Part shown: positions 8,654 to 16,596 of the stretch, in pieces | Layout of the letters: every line of letters starts with the position of its first letter | Position numbering within the stretch: position 1 is the stretch's first letter | Origin: Hyphomonadaceae bacterium | GTDB taxonomy: Bacteria; Pseudomonadota; Alphaproteobacteria; Caulobacterales; Aquidulcibacteraceae | Direction of reading: 5' to 3' | Assembly: GCA_019753175.1 (NCBI GenBank) | Contig: JAIELK010000006.1 | Coordinates: 186,001-250,000 of the forward strand | Length of the DNA: 64,000 nt | Translations under genes and position numbers: made by a program | Notes under the pieces: generated by a model | The model's database searches: none | What the model was told of the DNA's origin: nothing | What the model saw: the letters and a program-made list of their open reading frames with translations, nothing else

Positions 8654-9126
8654 CATGCGCGGCCGCGCAAACCGCCAAGCCAGGGGTGCTCGCCGCAGGG
8701 GTGCAAGGTCATGAGCGTCTCGACCGGATCGCCGGCGATGCGCGTGCGCGTGGCGCCGGTGCGCGGATCGACGAGAGCGTGGGTTTCGGGGGCAAGACCA
8801 CCATCGGGCTGCCGAGCAAGCACCAGCACGCCATGCTGGTTTGGACTGCGGACCGCGCCGGCGATGCGAGGAAGATCGTAGGCGATGCGCACCCTGAATG
8901 CGTCGCCATTGGCCTCAATCTCGTAGCGGGGACGTGCAAACAGCGTCTCGACCTGCTGATCGTAGACCGCTTCGATCGCATCGGCCTCGAAACGCACGCC
9001 CACGCCAGCGTCGCAGGAGGCGGGGCCGGCGCTCCACAGCCCAGCAAGTTCCTGCGGCGGACCTCCGCCGGCGCAGCCCGCAAGGGCTAGTGCCGACAGC
9101 GCGATCGCCGTGCGGGGGCTTTGCAT
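8653..9126 (-). CDS. Small lipoprotein of unknown function
   Basis: The 157-residue protein has a lipoprotein signal (ALSALALAGC, lipobox cysteine near residue 18) and a mature beta-rich domain without recognised motifs. It includes two spaced cysteines (SCDAG, HPCGEH). The start at 9126 is the ATG that opens the signal peptide; the frame stays open upstream but that part is antisense and lacks a signal. It probably sits in the inner leaflet of the outer membrane. No neighbour suggests a function. Confidence 0.65.
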   Translation of the reverse strand: MQSPRTAIALSALALAGCAGGGPPQELAGLWSAGPASCDAGVGVRFEADAIEAVYDQQVETLFARPRYEIEANGDAFRVRIAYDLPRIAGAVRSPNQHGVLVLARQPDGGLAPETHALVDPRTGATRTRIAGDPVETLMTLHPCGEHPWLGGLRGRA

Positions 9127-9220
9127 GCGGCGGTGGTACGCTGAGCATGGTTGACGAGACCTGAACAAGCCCCTGGTCAAAGAAGTGCGGGCGCCCCATG
9201 TGATCCGCCGCAACCCGCGT

Positions 9221-9856
9221 ATGAACGCCTCCCCAGAACCTCCAAAGAGCCCCGGCCGCGCCGCGTCGGCCCTGCTCGACGATCTCGCCGCTTCGTTCCC
9301 CGGCGACACGATCAGCGTTGGCGAACTGCTGGACCAGCTCGACGCCCGCGCCAACGGCGTGGTGCTACTGGTGTTGGCGCTACCGATGTGCATTCCGAAC
9401 GTGCCAGGCATCTCGACGATCTTCGGCGTGCTGATGCTCGCGCCCGCGCTGCAGCTGGTGCTGGGTCAGCGGCGCATGTGGGTGCCCAAGCGCGTGCGGG
9501 ACTGGCGTGTAGACTGCAACACGCTGCGTCGGACGTTTGCGGCGGCTACGCCAACCCTGCGGCGCGTCGAGTATCTCATCAAGCCGCGGCTTTCGGAGCT
9601 CACCCGCTTTCCGGCGACGATTTATGTCGGCTTGCAAACGCTGTTGATGGCGCTCGTCCTGATCCTGCCGATTCCATTTGGCAATTGGCCGCCAGGCATC
9701 ACGGTCGCGTTGACCGCGCTGGCGCTGCTCCAACGCGACGGGCTGCTCATGCTGCTGACATCGCTTGCCGCAGCCGCCTCCACCTATGTCGCAGCGCGCG
9801 TCGGCGTCGCCGTGTTCAACGGCGTGCTGCACTGGCTGCAGGGACTGTTTGGCTGA
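9221..9856 (+). CDS. exoD: ExoD-family membrane protein
   Basis: The 211-residue protein matches the exopolysaccharide synthesis ExoD family. An N-terminal cytosolic helix (LLDDLAASFPGDTISVGELLDQL) comes first, then the hallmark hydrophobic segment VLLVLALPMCIPNVPGIST and further membrane helices including LILPIPFGNWPPGI. ExoD proteins are inner-membrane proteins linked to exopolysaccharide production and alkali tolerance in rhizobia; the biochemical role is unclear. ATG 9221 removes a twelve-residue arginine-rich extension that would begin at GTG 9185. Confidence 0.8.
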   Translation: MNASPEPPKSPGRAASALLDDLAASFPGDTISVGELLDQLDARANGVVLLVLALPMCIPNVPGISTIFGVLMLAPALQLVLGQRRMWVPKRVRDWRVDCNTLRRTFAAATPTLRRVEYLIKPRLSELTRFPATIYVGLQTLLMALVLILPIPFGNWPPGITVALTALALLQRDGLLMLLTSLAAAASTYVAARVGVAVFNGVLHWLQGLFG

Positions 9857-9859
9857 GCG

Positions 9860-10729
9860 TCAGCAGGTGCGACGGAAAAGCCATCCAATTGGCTGGCCGT
9901 CGCGATCGATGGCTTCCTCAGATGACCAGCAGGCTTGCGCCGCAGGCGCAACGCCGCCGCGCTGAAACTCCGGATCGCCTTCGCCCGTGCGCCGATCGGA
10001 GTCGGCAAGCGGCTCGAACACCGCAATCTCGCCAGCGCCGTCGGCGACGCACTCGACCCGCGCTCCATCACGGGCGCGCAGTCTGACGCTGGTTTGTCCG
10101 CCTCCAATCGCAGACGCGAACGTGACCCGCGCTCCGGCCATGCGTCCCAGGCAGGCGTCGATCGCGGGAACAAGATCAGGAAGCGCCAGCGCCCAAGTCG
10201 GCCGTTCGCCTTCCGCCACGCCACGGCGCGCGCAACCCTCGTAGGAAACGCCTTCGTAGATCACGCGGGCGACGTAATCGAGTTGCAGGCCACTGGTCGT
10301 GCACGGCGCATGCGAAAGCGTGATGATGACCGCGCCGGCGACCACGCGCATGCCGCGTTCGCGATAATCGCGCTCGCCAGGAATGCCGCCGTCATCGCCC
10401 AAGCCGGGACGCGAGAACTGCGCATAATCGTTGTAAAGCCGAAGTTCCCAAGCGCCCTCGCCGGAGCCGCCGCCTTCCCCGCCCGCGCTCTCGTCCACTG
10501 CGCCGACACCGCCTGAAGCTTGGAACTCGCCCTCATACAGCGCGCGTTGTTCAGGGTTGGCTGGGCCGCCAAGCGCGGCGAGTTGTTCCGCCGCAAGCGC
10601 CGACTCGCGGTCGCCGCTACCGCCGACGCCTGGCTCATCGGAGGATGTGCCTGGCTGACGCTGGCAGGCGCCGAGCAACAGCACACCCGCCACAAGGCCG
10701 GTGACAAGGCCGCGAATCACCGTCCGCAT
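9860..10729 (-). CDS. Putative lipoprotein with COG3650-like module
   Basis: The 289-residue protein starts with a lipoprotein signal (VAGVLLLGAC, cysteine near residue 22), followed by a low-complexity Gly/Ser/Glu linker. The central part resembles the small lipoprotein encoded at 14404: IITLSHAPCTTSGLQLDYVARV followed by EGCARR matches that protein's IRRMPCEDAMSG and LSGCGR arrangement, two cysteines about 25-30 residues apart. A C-terminal part with more cysteine pairs (DACLGR, VECVAD, RRTC) may be a second domain. The function is unknown; the site is probably the periplasm or the outer membrane. Confidence 0.6.
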   Translation of the reverse strand: MRTVIRGLVTGLVAGVLLLGACQRQPGTSSDEPGVGGSGDRESALAAEQLAALGGPANPEQRALYEGEFQASGGVGAVDESAGGEGGGSGEGAWELRLYNDYAQFSRPGLGDDGGIPGERDYRERGMRVVAGAVIITLSHAPCTTSGLQLDYVARVIYEGVSYEGCARRGVAEGERPTWALALPDLVPAIDACLGRMAGARVTFASAIGGGQTSVRLRARDGARVECVADGAGEIAVFEPLADSDRRTGEGDPEFQRGGVAPAAQACWSSEEAIDRDGQPIGWLFRRTC

Positions 10730-10794
10730 GAGCTACCCCCATTCGCGACGTCTGCAGGGACGCCACCGCATCCAGGACAGGCTAGTATAGACCT

Positions 10795-11934
10795 ATGCAG
10801 CGTGATTCCGGCGCCCCATTTTACGAGTTTTTCGCGGGCGGTGGTCTGGCCCGGCTCGGGCTAGAGCCCGATTTCGCCTGCATTTTTGCAAATGACGTCG
10901 ATCCTGCCAAGGCTAGTGCGTATCGGGCAGCCTTCGGCGCCGACCATCTCGTGGAAGGCGACGTCTGGTCGCTGAGCACGGCTGACCTTCCGGGCAAGGC
11001 GACGTTGGCCTGGGCGTCGTTCCCCTGCCAGGACCTCTCGCTCGCAGGGGCGCGACGCGGTTTGGCGGCGCCACGATCGGGTGCGTTCTGGGGCTTCCAT
11101 CGGTTAATGGAGAAGCTCACCGCCGAGGGCCGTGCACCAGAGATCCTCGCGCTTGAGAACGTTACCGGATTGCTGAGTTCGCACGGCGGCGCTGATTTCG
11201 CAGCGCTGATCCACGCTCTCGACGTCCTCGGCTATCGAGCCGGTGCGCTGGAGCTGGACGCCGCGCTGTTCACGCCGCAATCGCGCAAGCGGCTGTTCAT
11301 CGTCGCAGCGCGGAACGCACCGCCCCATCTCGCCGTGTCCGGCCCAACCGAGCCCTTCCACACGACGGCGTTGCGTGACGCCGCAGCGCGCCTGCCCGAA
11401 GCCCTGCGCAAGCGCTTTGTGTGGTGGAGGGTCGACGCGCCGCCGCTGCGAAACACGCGCTTGGCCGATCTCTTGGACGATGTTCCCGGCCAGGCCTGGA
11501 ACACGGAAGTGCAGACCCAGCGTCTGCTTGCGTTGATGAGCCCGCTGCAGCGCGCGCGGCTACAATCGCTGCAAGACAGCGGCCGCAGCGAGGTGGGCGC
11601 GCTGTTCCGCCGCATTCGCCGGGAGCGCGGTCAACGCGTGCAGCGGGCGGAAGCACGCTTCGATGGGCTCGCGGGCTGTTTGCGCACCCCTGCAGGCGGT
11701 TCGAGCAACCAAACGCTGCTTTTTGTGCAGGATGGCCGCGTCCGCTCGCGGCTGCTCTCGCCCCGCGAGGCGGCTCGGCTGATGGGTGCGCCCGAAGACT
11801 ATCCGTTGCCCGACAAGCAAACTGCTGCGCTGCACTTGCTTGGCGATGCGGTCAGCACGCCGGTTGTCCGCTGGCTCTCGCAACGACTGCTCGCGCCTTT
11901 GGCGTGGGCAAGCGCACAGCGCTTGCGCGCATGA
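10795..11934 (+). CDS. dcm: DNA (cytosine-5-)-methyltransferase
   Basis: The 379-residue enzyme methylates cytosine at C5 using S-adenosylmethionine. C5-methyltransferase motifs appear in order: motif I FYEFFAGGGLARLGL, motif IV with catalytic Cys78 in FPCQDLS, motif VI ENV, motif VIII QSRKRLF, and motif X GDAVSTPVVRWL near the C-terminus. The target sequence cannot be read from the protein. The stop overlaps the vsr start by four bases (ATGA). No restriction endonuclease is encoded nearby, so it looks like a solitary methyltransferase with its repair partner. Gene edges show no sign of recent insertion. Confidence 0.9.
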   Translation: MQRDSGAPFYEFFAGGGLARLGLEPDFACIFANDVDPAKASAYRAAFGADHLVEGDVWSLSTADLPGKATLAWASFPCQDLSLAGARRGLAAPRSGAFWGFHRLMEKLTAEGRAPEILALENVTGLLSSHGGADFAALIHALDVLGYRAGALELDAALFTPQSRKRLFIVAARNAPPHLAVSGPTEPFHTTALRDAAARLPEALRKRFVWWRVDAPPLRNTRLADLLDDVPGQAWNTEVQTQRLLALMSPLQRARLQSLQDSGRSEVGALFRRIRRERGQRVQRAEARFDGLAGCLRTPAGGSSNQTLLFVQDGRVRSRLLSPREAARLMGAPEDYPLPDKQTAALHLLGDAVSTPVVRWLSQRLLAPLAWASAQRLRA

Positions 11935-12401
11935 GCCGGACGGATGTCTTCTCCCCCGCCGATCGCTCAGCGGTGATGCGTGCGGTCAAATCGTCAAATA
12001 CCGCCCCGGAACGCCTTGTGCGTGCTGCGCTGCGCGCGTTGGGCTATGCGCGGCGCTATCGGCTCAACGGCGCGTCGCTCATCGGCAAACCGGACATCGT
12101 GTTCGGCGCCATCCGCAAAGCCATCTTCGTGCATGGGTGCTTTTGGCACGGCCATGACTGCGCCCGGGGCGCGCGCAAACCCAAAGCCAACGCTGCGTAT
12201 TGGCGCGACAAGATCGATCGCAACAAGAAACGTGACGGTGTTGTGAGGCGGACCTTGCGGCGCGCAGGCTGGAAGGTGCTGATCGTCTGGGAGTGCGAAA
12301 CGCACAAAGGCCCGGCGCTCAACGCCAAGCTAGCGCGGTTCCTCGACGGGCCGGGCCTGCACTCGAGCCCTACTCCCAGCGCAAGCCGGAGGGTGCGCTA
12401 G
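11931..12401 (+). CDS. vsr: Very short patch repair endonuclease
   Basis: The 156-residue protein is a Vsr family nuclease. It nicks DNA 5' of T in T:G mismatches that arise when 5-methylcytosine deaminates at the partner methyltransferase's site. The order MRAVKSSNTAPE, GKPDIVFGAIRKAIFVHGC, FWHGHDC, YWRDKIDRN and GWKVLIVWECE fits the family. The aspartate of KPDIVF is the metal ligand, and the histidines of HGCFWHGHDC include the catalytic one. Start and coupling are set by the ATGA overlap with dcm. Length matches the family. Confidence 0.92.
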   Translation: MSRTDVFSPADRSAVMRAVKSSNTAPERLVRAALRALGYARRYRLNGASLIGKPDIVFGAIRKAIFVHGCFWHGHDCARGARKPKANAAYWRDKIDRNKKRDGVVRRTLRRAGWKVLIVWECETHKGPALNAKLARFLDGPGLHSSPTPSASRRVR

Positions 12402-12515
12402 GGGATCGCCTTAGGAGGCGGGGTTCATCCCGGCTCAAGCGACATTTCGACGTCGATCGGGGCTGCTGGTATCGGCTAGATTAGTGTATTGGAGTTGTTC
12501 AGGGCCCGCTCATGT

Positions 12516-12553
12516 GGCGGACGCCAAACTTCGCCCTGATATGGGCGTCCGCC
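12516..12553 (+). promoter_or_regulatory. Perfect 10-bp inverted repeat in the leader of the OmpA-like gene
   Basis: GGCGGACGCC and GGCGTCCGCC are perfectly complementary with an 18-base loop and end 23 bases before the ATG. There is no T tract. This could be a leader hairpin that protects the mRNA or affects translation, or a protein-binding dyad. The remaining vsr-ompA gap (12402-12515) holds no gene. Confidence 0.45.
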
Positions 12554-12576
12554 CCTGGGATTTGGAGGGATTGATT

Positions 12577-13230
12577 ATGCGTAAGTTCATTACGGCTATC
12601 GCGGCGGCGGTGCTGTTCGCTGGCTGCACCACGGTTGACCCGGTTACCGGCGAACGCGAGACCAACCGCGCCGGCACGGGCGCCATCGTCGGCGCCATCG
12701 CCGGCGCTGCGGCTGGCACGCTGGCGGGCGGCGATGACCGCCGCAACGCCATGATCGGCGCCGGCATTGGCGCACTCGCCGGCTATGCAATCGGCAGCTA
12801 CATGGATCGCACCTATCTGAACCTGCGTGAACGGCTCGCAGGAACGGGCGTCGGCGTCGAGCGGGTCAGCCAGAGCCAAATTCGCCTCATCTTCCCCGCT
12901 GACCTCACGTTCGACTTCGATCGTGACTCGGTGAAAGGCCAGTTCGTGCCGACGCTCCGCGACACCGGCAGCGTGCTGCGCGAGTACGAGCAGACCACGG
13001 TGGATGTCTACGGCCATGCCGACTCTGTTGGGTCGGACGCCTACAACCAAGACCTCTCCGAGCGCCGCGCCATGAACGTCGCGTCGGTCCTCATGCAGGG
13101 CGGCGTCATCCGCCAGCGCCTGATCGCGCAAGGTTTCGGCGAGACGCGCCCCGTCGCCGACAACTCCAGCGACAGCGGCCGCGCACGCAACCGCCGCGTA
13201 GAGGTGTACATCAGCGCCTTCCAGGGCTGA
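12577..13230 (+). CDS. OmpA-family lipoprotein with glycine zipper (YiaD-like)
   Basis: The 217-residue protein has a lipoprotein signal (AAAVLFAGC, cysteine about residue 15). A glycine-zipper region follows (GAIVGAIAGAAAGTLAGG then GAGIGALAGYAIGSYMD, residues about 30-75). The C-terminal OmpA peptidoglycan-binding domain is at about 105-215, with FDRDSVK, DVYGHADSVGSDAYNQDLSERRA and NRRVEVYI. It probably anchors the outer membrane to peptidoglycan. The ATG at 12577 follows TGGAGGGA, a strong ribosome binding site; the longer frame has none. A terminator ends the transcript. Confidence 0.88.
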   Translation: MRKFITAIAAAVLFAGCTTVDPVTGERETNRAGTGAIVGAIAGAAAGTLAGGDDRRNAMIGAGIGALAGYAIGSYMDRTYLNLRERLAGTGVGVERVSQSQIRLIFPADLTFDFDRDSVKGQFVPTLRDTGSVLREYEQTTVDVYGHADSVGSDAYNQDLSERRAMNVASVLMQGGVIRQRLIAQGFGETRPVADNSSDSGRARNRRVEVYISAFQG

Positions 13231-13253
13231 TCAAATTAACCATCGAAAGCTGC

Positions 13254-13291
13254 AAGCGCCGTCGCACTCCATGCGACGGCGCTTCGTTTTT
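13254..13291 (+). terminator. Rho-independent terminator of the OmpA-like gene
   Basis: A perfect 13-bp stem AAGCGCCGTCGCA/TGCGACGGCGCTT (13254-13266 and 13272-13284) with a 5-base loop is followed by CGTTTTT. It is one of the strongest terminators in the window. Confidence 0.92.
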
Positions 13292-13345
13292 GGGGCTTGC
13301 GCTGGCGGCGCTGCCGCCAACATGCGATATTGAGTGCGCGGGACA

Positions 13346-14407
13346 ATGATGACGCCGGTCAACCCAAATCTGGTGCTGCTGTTTTACGACGGCTACGAAC
13401 TTCAAGCCGAGGAGCCTGCTTGGCGTTATGTCAAGGCGCAGGCGCGCCGCGCCGCGCGCTATCTCTGGAACAACCTGCGCCGCCGGCAGGTCTGGTCAGG
13501 CCGATACATGACCTATCGCAGCTTGCGCAAGGCGCTGACGGCGGCTGGCTGCGACGTCCGTGTCAACGACTTCCAAGCCGCAAGACGCTATCCCGAACAC
13601 CCGATCGCCGTCACCGGCTACATCACGGTGTTGGATAAGGTCGAAGGACTGCCAAACCCAAGAGTGGTGGGCTCCGGCATCTTGGATACGCCGCTGCAGC
13701 GTCCGCACCTGTTCGACGATCCTCGAAACTGCACGTTCGTGCTGCGCGCCGAATGGGAACGGACGATGTTTGCGCCCTACTTCGGCGACCGCCTTCGCAT
13801 GTGGTACCGCGGTTACGATCTCGATGAGTACGAAGACGTCAGCAAGGCGCAAAAGTCGGTCGATGTCCTCATCTATGACAAAATCTATCACGCGCGCGAC
13901 TACCACTTTCCCCGCACTATTGGGCGTTTGACGGAGATGCTGCGCCACCAAGGTCTGAGCTTCGAGATCATACAATACGGTCGCTACCATCCAGACCACT
14001 ACATCTCGGCGCTGAGGCGTTGCCGCAGCATGGCGTTTTTTGCGCACTCTGAAATCCAAGGAAACGCACAGCTGCAAGCAAGCGCCATGAACATGCCGAT
14101 CTTCGCTTGGGACGAAGGGGTGTGGCTCGATCCCCTAGCGCGGCAATTGTCCGACCAGCCGATCGCCAGCAGCTCGGTAACGCATTTCGACGATCGCTGC
14201 GGGTTGCAGTTCAAGATGGCCGACATGGAACAGCGCTGGCTGGAGTTCTGGGCCGCGCGCGAGCACTACAATCCGCGCGCCTATGTCGGAGAAGAACTGA
14301 GCTTGGCCGGATCGGCGGCGCTTTATCTGTCGCACTATCGCGAAGCGGCGAGAATGCGGGCGTCGGCGCAAACCGGCGTCGCGTCGCTGACGGAGCGATA
14401 TGCATGA
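13346..14407 (+). CDS. Glycosyltransferase-like protein of unknown family
   Basis: The protein has about 353 residues with no signal peptide. It begins NPNLVLLFYDGYELQA, a strand-loop start like GT-B glycosyltransferases. The middle holds KAQKSVDVLIYDKIYHARDY and LTEMLRHQGLSFEIIQYGRY. The C-terminal half holds the pattern RRCRSMAFFAHSEIQGNAQL followed by AWDEGVWLDP, resembling the acceptor-domain Ex7E-type loop of GT-B enzymes. A sugar-transfer role is inferred only from this layout. Two adjacent ATGs (13346, 13349) are possible starts. The stop overlaps the next gene (ATGA), so a short operon with the lipoprotein gene is likely. Confidence 0.6.
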   Translation: MMTPVNPNLVLLFYDGYELQAEEPAWRYVKAQARRAARYLWNNLRRRQVWSGRYMTYRSLRKALTAAGCDVRVNDFQAARRYPEHPIAVTGYITVLDKVEGLPNPRVVGSGILDTPLQRPHLFDDPRNCTFVLRAEWERTMFAPYFGDRLRMWYRGYDLDEYEDVSKAQKSVDVLIYDKIYHARDYHFPRTIGRLTEMLRHQGLSFEIIQYGRYHPDHYISALRRCRSMAFFAHSEIQGNAQLQASAMNMPIFAWDEGVWLDPLARQLSDQPIASSSVTHFDDRCGLQFKMADMEQRWLEFWAAREHYNPRAYVGEELSLAGSAALYLSHYREAARMRASAQTGVASLTERYA

Positions 14408-14817
14408 AGCACATTGTTGTCGCGGTTGCGCTGCTTGCGGTCGCCTGTTCTGCGCCGCCTGCCGCCACCGCCCCGCCGACACTCGACGACATGCCGAGCT
14501 GGAGCGACGCGCGCGCGGCAGGCGTTGACTTTCGCGCCGTTGGACAGGAACCGGGTTGGCTGCTCGACATCCATCAAAGCGAGCGCATCGTGCTGGTGTG
14601 GGACTATGGCGAAAACGGCGCCTCTTTCCCGCTCACCGAACCGACCTACCCGCAGGAAGGCGCCACCCACTACGAAACACAGGCAGGCGGCCGAACGCTT
14701 CAGATCACAATCCGTCGCATGCCATGCGAAGACGCCATGAGCGGCGAAGCATTTCCGGCGCAAGTCGAGGCCGTGATCGACGGCCGCACGTTGAGCGGCT
14801 GTGGACGCAGCGTGTAA
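14404..14817 (+). CDS. Small COG3650-like lipoprotein
   Basis: The 137-residue protein has a lipoprotein signal (VAVALLAVAC, cysteine near residue 15). The mature domain DFRAVGQEPGWLLDIHQSE, IVLVWDYGE and the cysteine pair PCEDAMSG/SGCGRS is typical of COG3650-type periplasmic proteins, whose role is unknown. The ATGA overlap with the glycosyltransferase-like gene suggests co-translation. The lipoprotein at 9860-10729 carries a related segment. The 138 bases to the convergent helicase gene hold no further gene. Confidence 0.7.
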   Translation: MKHIVVAVALLAVACSAPPAATAPPTLDDMPSWSDARAAGVDFRAVGQEPGWLLDIHQSERIVLVWDYGENGASFPLTEPTYPQEGATHYETQAGGRTLQITIRRMPCEDAMSGEAFPAQVEAVIDGRTLSGCGRSV

Positions 14818-14955
14818 TGACACATCGCACAGCGGGAACGCGCACTGTGCCGTTATGGCGTTGCTTCTCCGCCTTTTAGAGCTGGCGCTTGGCGGCCGCA
14901 TTAACGCGCGGTGTTCCGTACAGCTCCTCAAGCGGCGACGTCGACCAGAATCTTG

Positions 14956-16371
14956 TCAGACTCTGGTGGGCTTGCGATTCAGCCGACGCGGCGGGCCACT
15001 GTTGGACCAAACATCGTTGCCCTTGCGATCGCGCCTATCGCCCGTATCTCTGGCGCCGCGATCGCGCCCCTGCTCGCCGCGCACATGCGACGGCTTGCGC
15101 GCCGGTTTGCCGTGCGCGTCGGAGGCATGGTGCTTCTGCTGCTGAGGCTTGCGGGTAGCACGCTGCGCCGGCCCTTTTGGTCGGGGAGCGCGTTCGTCGG
15201 CCTTCGGCGCACGCAGCGAGAGGTCAGTCTCCATCACCGGAACCGACTGCTTGGTCAGGCGCTCGATGTCGCGCAGGTACGAACGCTCGTCCGGGGCGCA
15301 GAAGGAAATGGCCAGACCGCCCTGGCCGGCGCGCGCGGTACGGCCGATCCGGTGCACATATTGCTCAGCCACGTGGGGCAGATCGAAATTGATCACGTGG
15401 CTGACGTTCTCCACGTCGATGCCCCGCGCAGCGATCTCGGTCGCTACCAGCAAGCGCGCCTGACCTTTCTTGAAGGCGTCAAGCGCGCGCGTGCGCTGAC
15501 CTTGATTCTTGTTGCCGTGGATCGCTTCGGCCGGATGCCCCGCGCTCTCGAGTTTCGTCACGACGCGGTCCGCGCCATGCTTGGTGCGGGTGAACACCAA
15601 GGCGCGCGTGATCGACGGATCGGTCTCAAGCAGGTGATGCAGCAGGTCCTGCTTTTTGTTGTGATCGACGTGGATCACTGCCTGCTCTACGCGCTCGGCG
15701 GTCGAGCTGACGGGCGACACCGCGACGCGCTCGGGATTGGTCAGGAATTGCGCAGCCAGTTCGGCGATCGGTGGCGGCATCGTCGCCGAGAAAAACAGCG
15801 ACTGACGCTGCTTCGGCACGAGCGTCGCGATTTTGCGCAGATCGTGGATGAAGCCCATGTCGAGCATATGGTCGGCTTCGTCGAGCACCAGGATTTCTAC
15901 CCGATCGAGTCGCAGCGAACGCTGGTGGACATGATCGAGCAGCCGCCCGGGCGTGGCCACCAGAACGTCGACGCCGCGGAACAGCGCCTGCTTCTGCTTG
16001 AACATCGAAGCGCCCCCGAACACCACAGCGGTCGACAGGCCGAGGAAGCGTCCATAGGTGCGGAAGCTGTCGGCGATCTGCGCTGCGAGTTCGCGCGTGG
16101 GCGCCAAAACCAGCGTGCGGCACGACTTCTCGCCGGCGTGTTTGCGATTGGCGTTCAGCCGATCGAGGATCGGCAGCGCGAACGCGGCGGTCTTGCCGGT
16201 GCCGGTCTGCGCCAGGCCGACGAGGTCGCGCCCCTTGAGCACGATCGGGATCGCCTGACTTTGGATTGGTGTCGGCGTTGTATAGCCCTCGGCGTCGAGC
16301 GCCTTGAGGATCGGCTGCGAAACGCCGAGGTCTTTGAAATGAGTCACGCGATTGCTTTCAGCCGCCAGCAT
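14956..16371 (-). CDS. DEAD-box ATP-dependent RNA helicase (RhlE-like)
   Basis: The 471-residue protein has every DEAD-box motif: the Q motif (TTPTPIQSQAIP), Walker A AQTGTGKT (residues 55-61), PTRELAAQ, GG, TPGR, VLDEADHMLDMGF, SAT, and HRIGRTARAG. After about residue 375 comes a long basic, low-complexity tail (AQRATRKPQQQKHH, GARDTGDRRDRKG) typical of RhlE/CsdA-type helicases that act on rRNA or mRNA. The start at 16371 is the first ATG; a GTG eight codons later just before THFKDLG is possible. The likely promoter leaves a leader of about 140 bases, as often seen for cold-induced helicases. Confidence 0.92.
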   Translation of the reverse strand: MLAAESNRVTHFKDLGVSQPILKALDAEGYTTPTPIQSQAIPIVLKGRDLVGLAQTGTGKTAAFALPILDRLNANRKHAGEKSCRTLVLAPTRELAAQIADSFRTYGRFLGLSTAVVFGGASMFKQKQALFRGVDVLVATPGRLLDHVHQRSLRLDRVEILVLDEADHMLDMGFIHDLRKIATLVPKQRQSLFFSATMPPPIAELAAQFLTNPERVAVSPVSSTAERVEQAVIHVDHNKKQDLLHHLLETDPSITRALVFTRTKHGADRVVTKLESAGHPAEAIHGNKNQGQRTRALDAFKKGQARLLVATEIAARGIDVENVSHVINFDLPHVAEQYVHRIGRTARAGQGGLAISFCAPDERSYLRDIERLTKQSVPVMETDLSLRAPKADERAPRPKGPAQRATRKPQQQKHHASDAHGKPARKPSHVRGEQGRDRGARDTGDRRDRKGNDVWSNSGPPRRLNRKPTRV

Positions 16372-16520
16372 CCGCTGCGCGGCTCATCAGAGCAGGAACG
16401 GTGCGACGGCGAAGAAGGGCGGCGAGCTTGCTGATGAAGCGCTCAAAGCCGAACGTCGATGGTGCGTTCCGGGAGGACCGCGTTCAGCGCAAGATGACGC
16501 GCGAACGGTCGCTGGGCCTG

Positions 16521-16549
16521 CATATGGGCGGGAAAGGTTGAGAAGTCAA
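16521..16549 (-). promoter_or_regulatory. Candidate sigma-70 promoter of the DEAD-box helicase gene
   Basis: On the minus strand TTGACT (16549-16544) and CATATG (16526-16521) are separated by 17 bases. The -35 is good and the -10 is weak. Transcription would start about 140 bases before the start codon. The intervening leader (16372-16514) has no gene. Confidence 0.4.
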
Positions 16550-16596
16550 TAATCCTCGCCCTGGTGGAAATCAAGCAAGAGCGCTCCGGGGTGCCA

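Noticed and set aside
11421-11930. Upstream extension of vsr
   Set aside because: It overlaps dcm in another frame; the Vsr family start is at 11931.
14818-14955. tRNA or small RNA in the gap before the helicase gene
   Set aside because: No cloverleaf-like pairing or conserved tRNA arm sequences could be found by eye.
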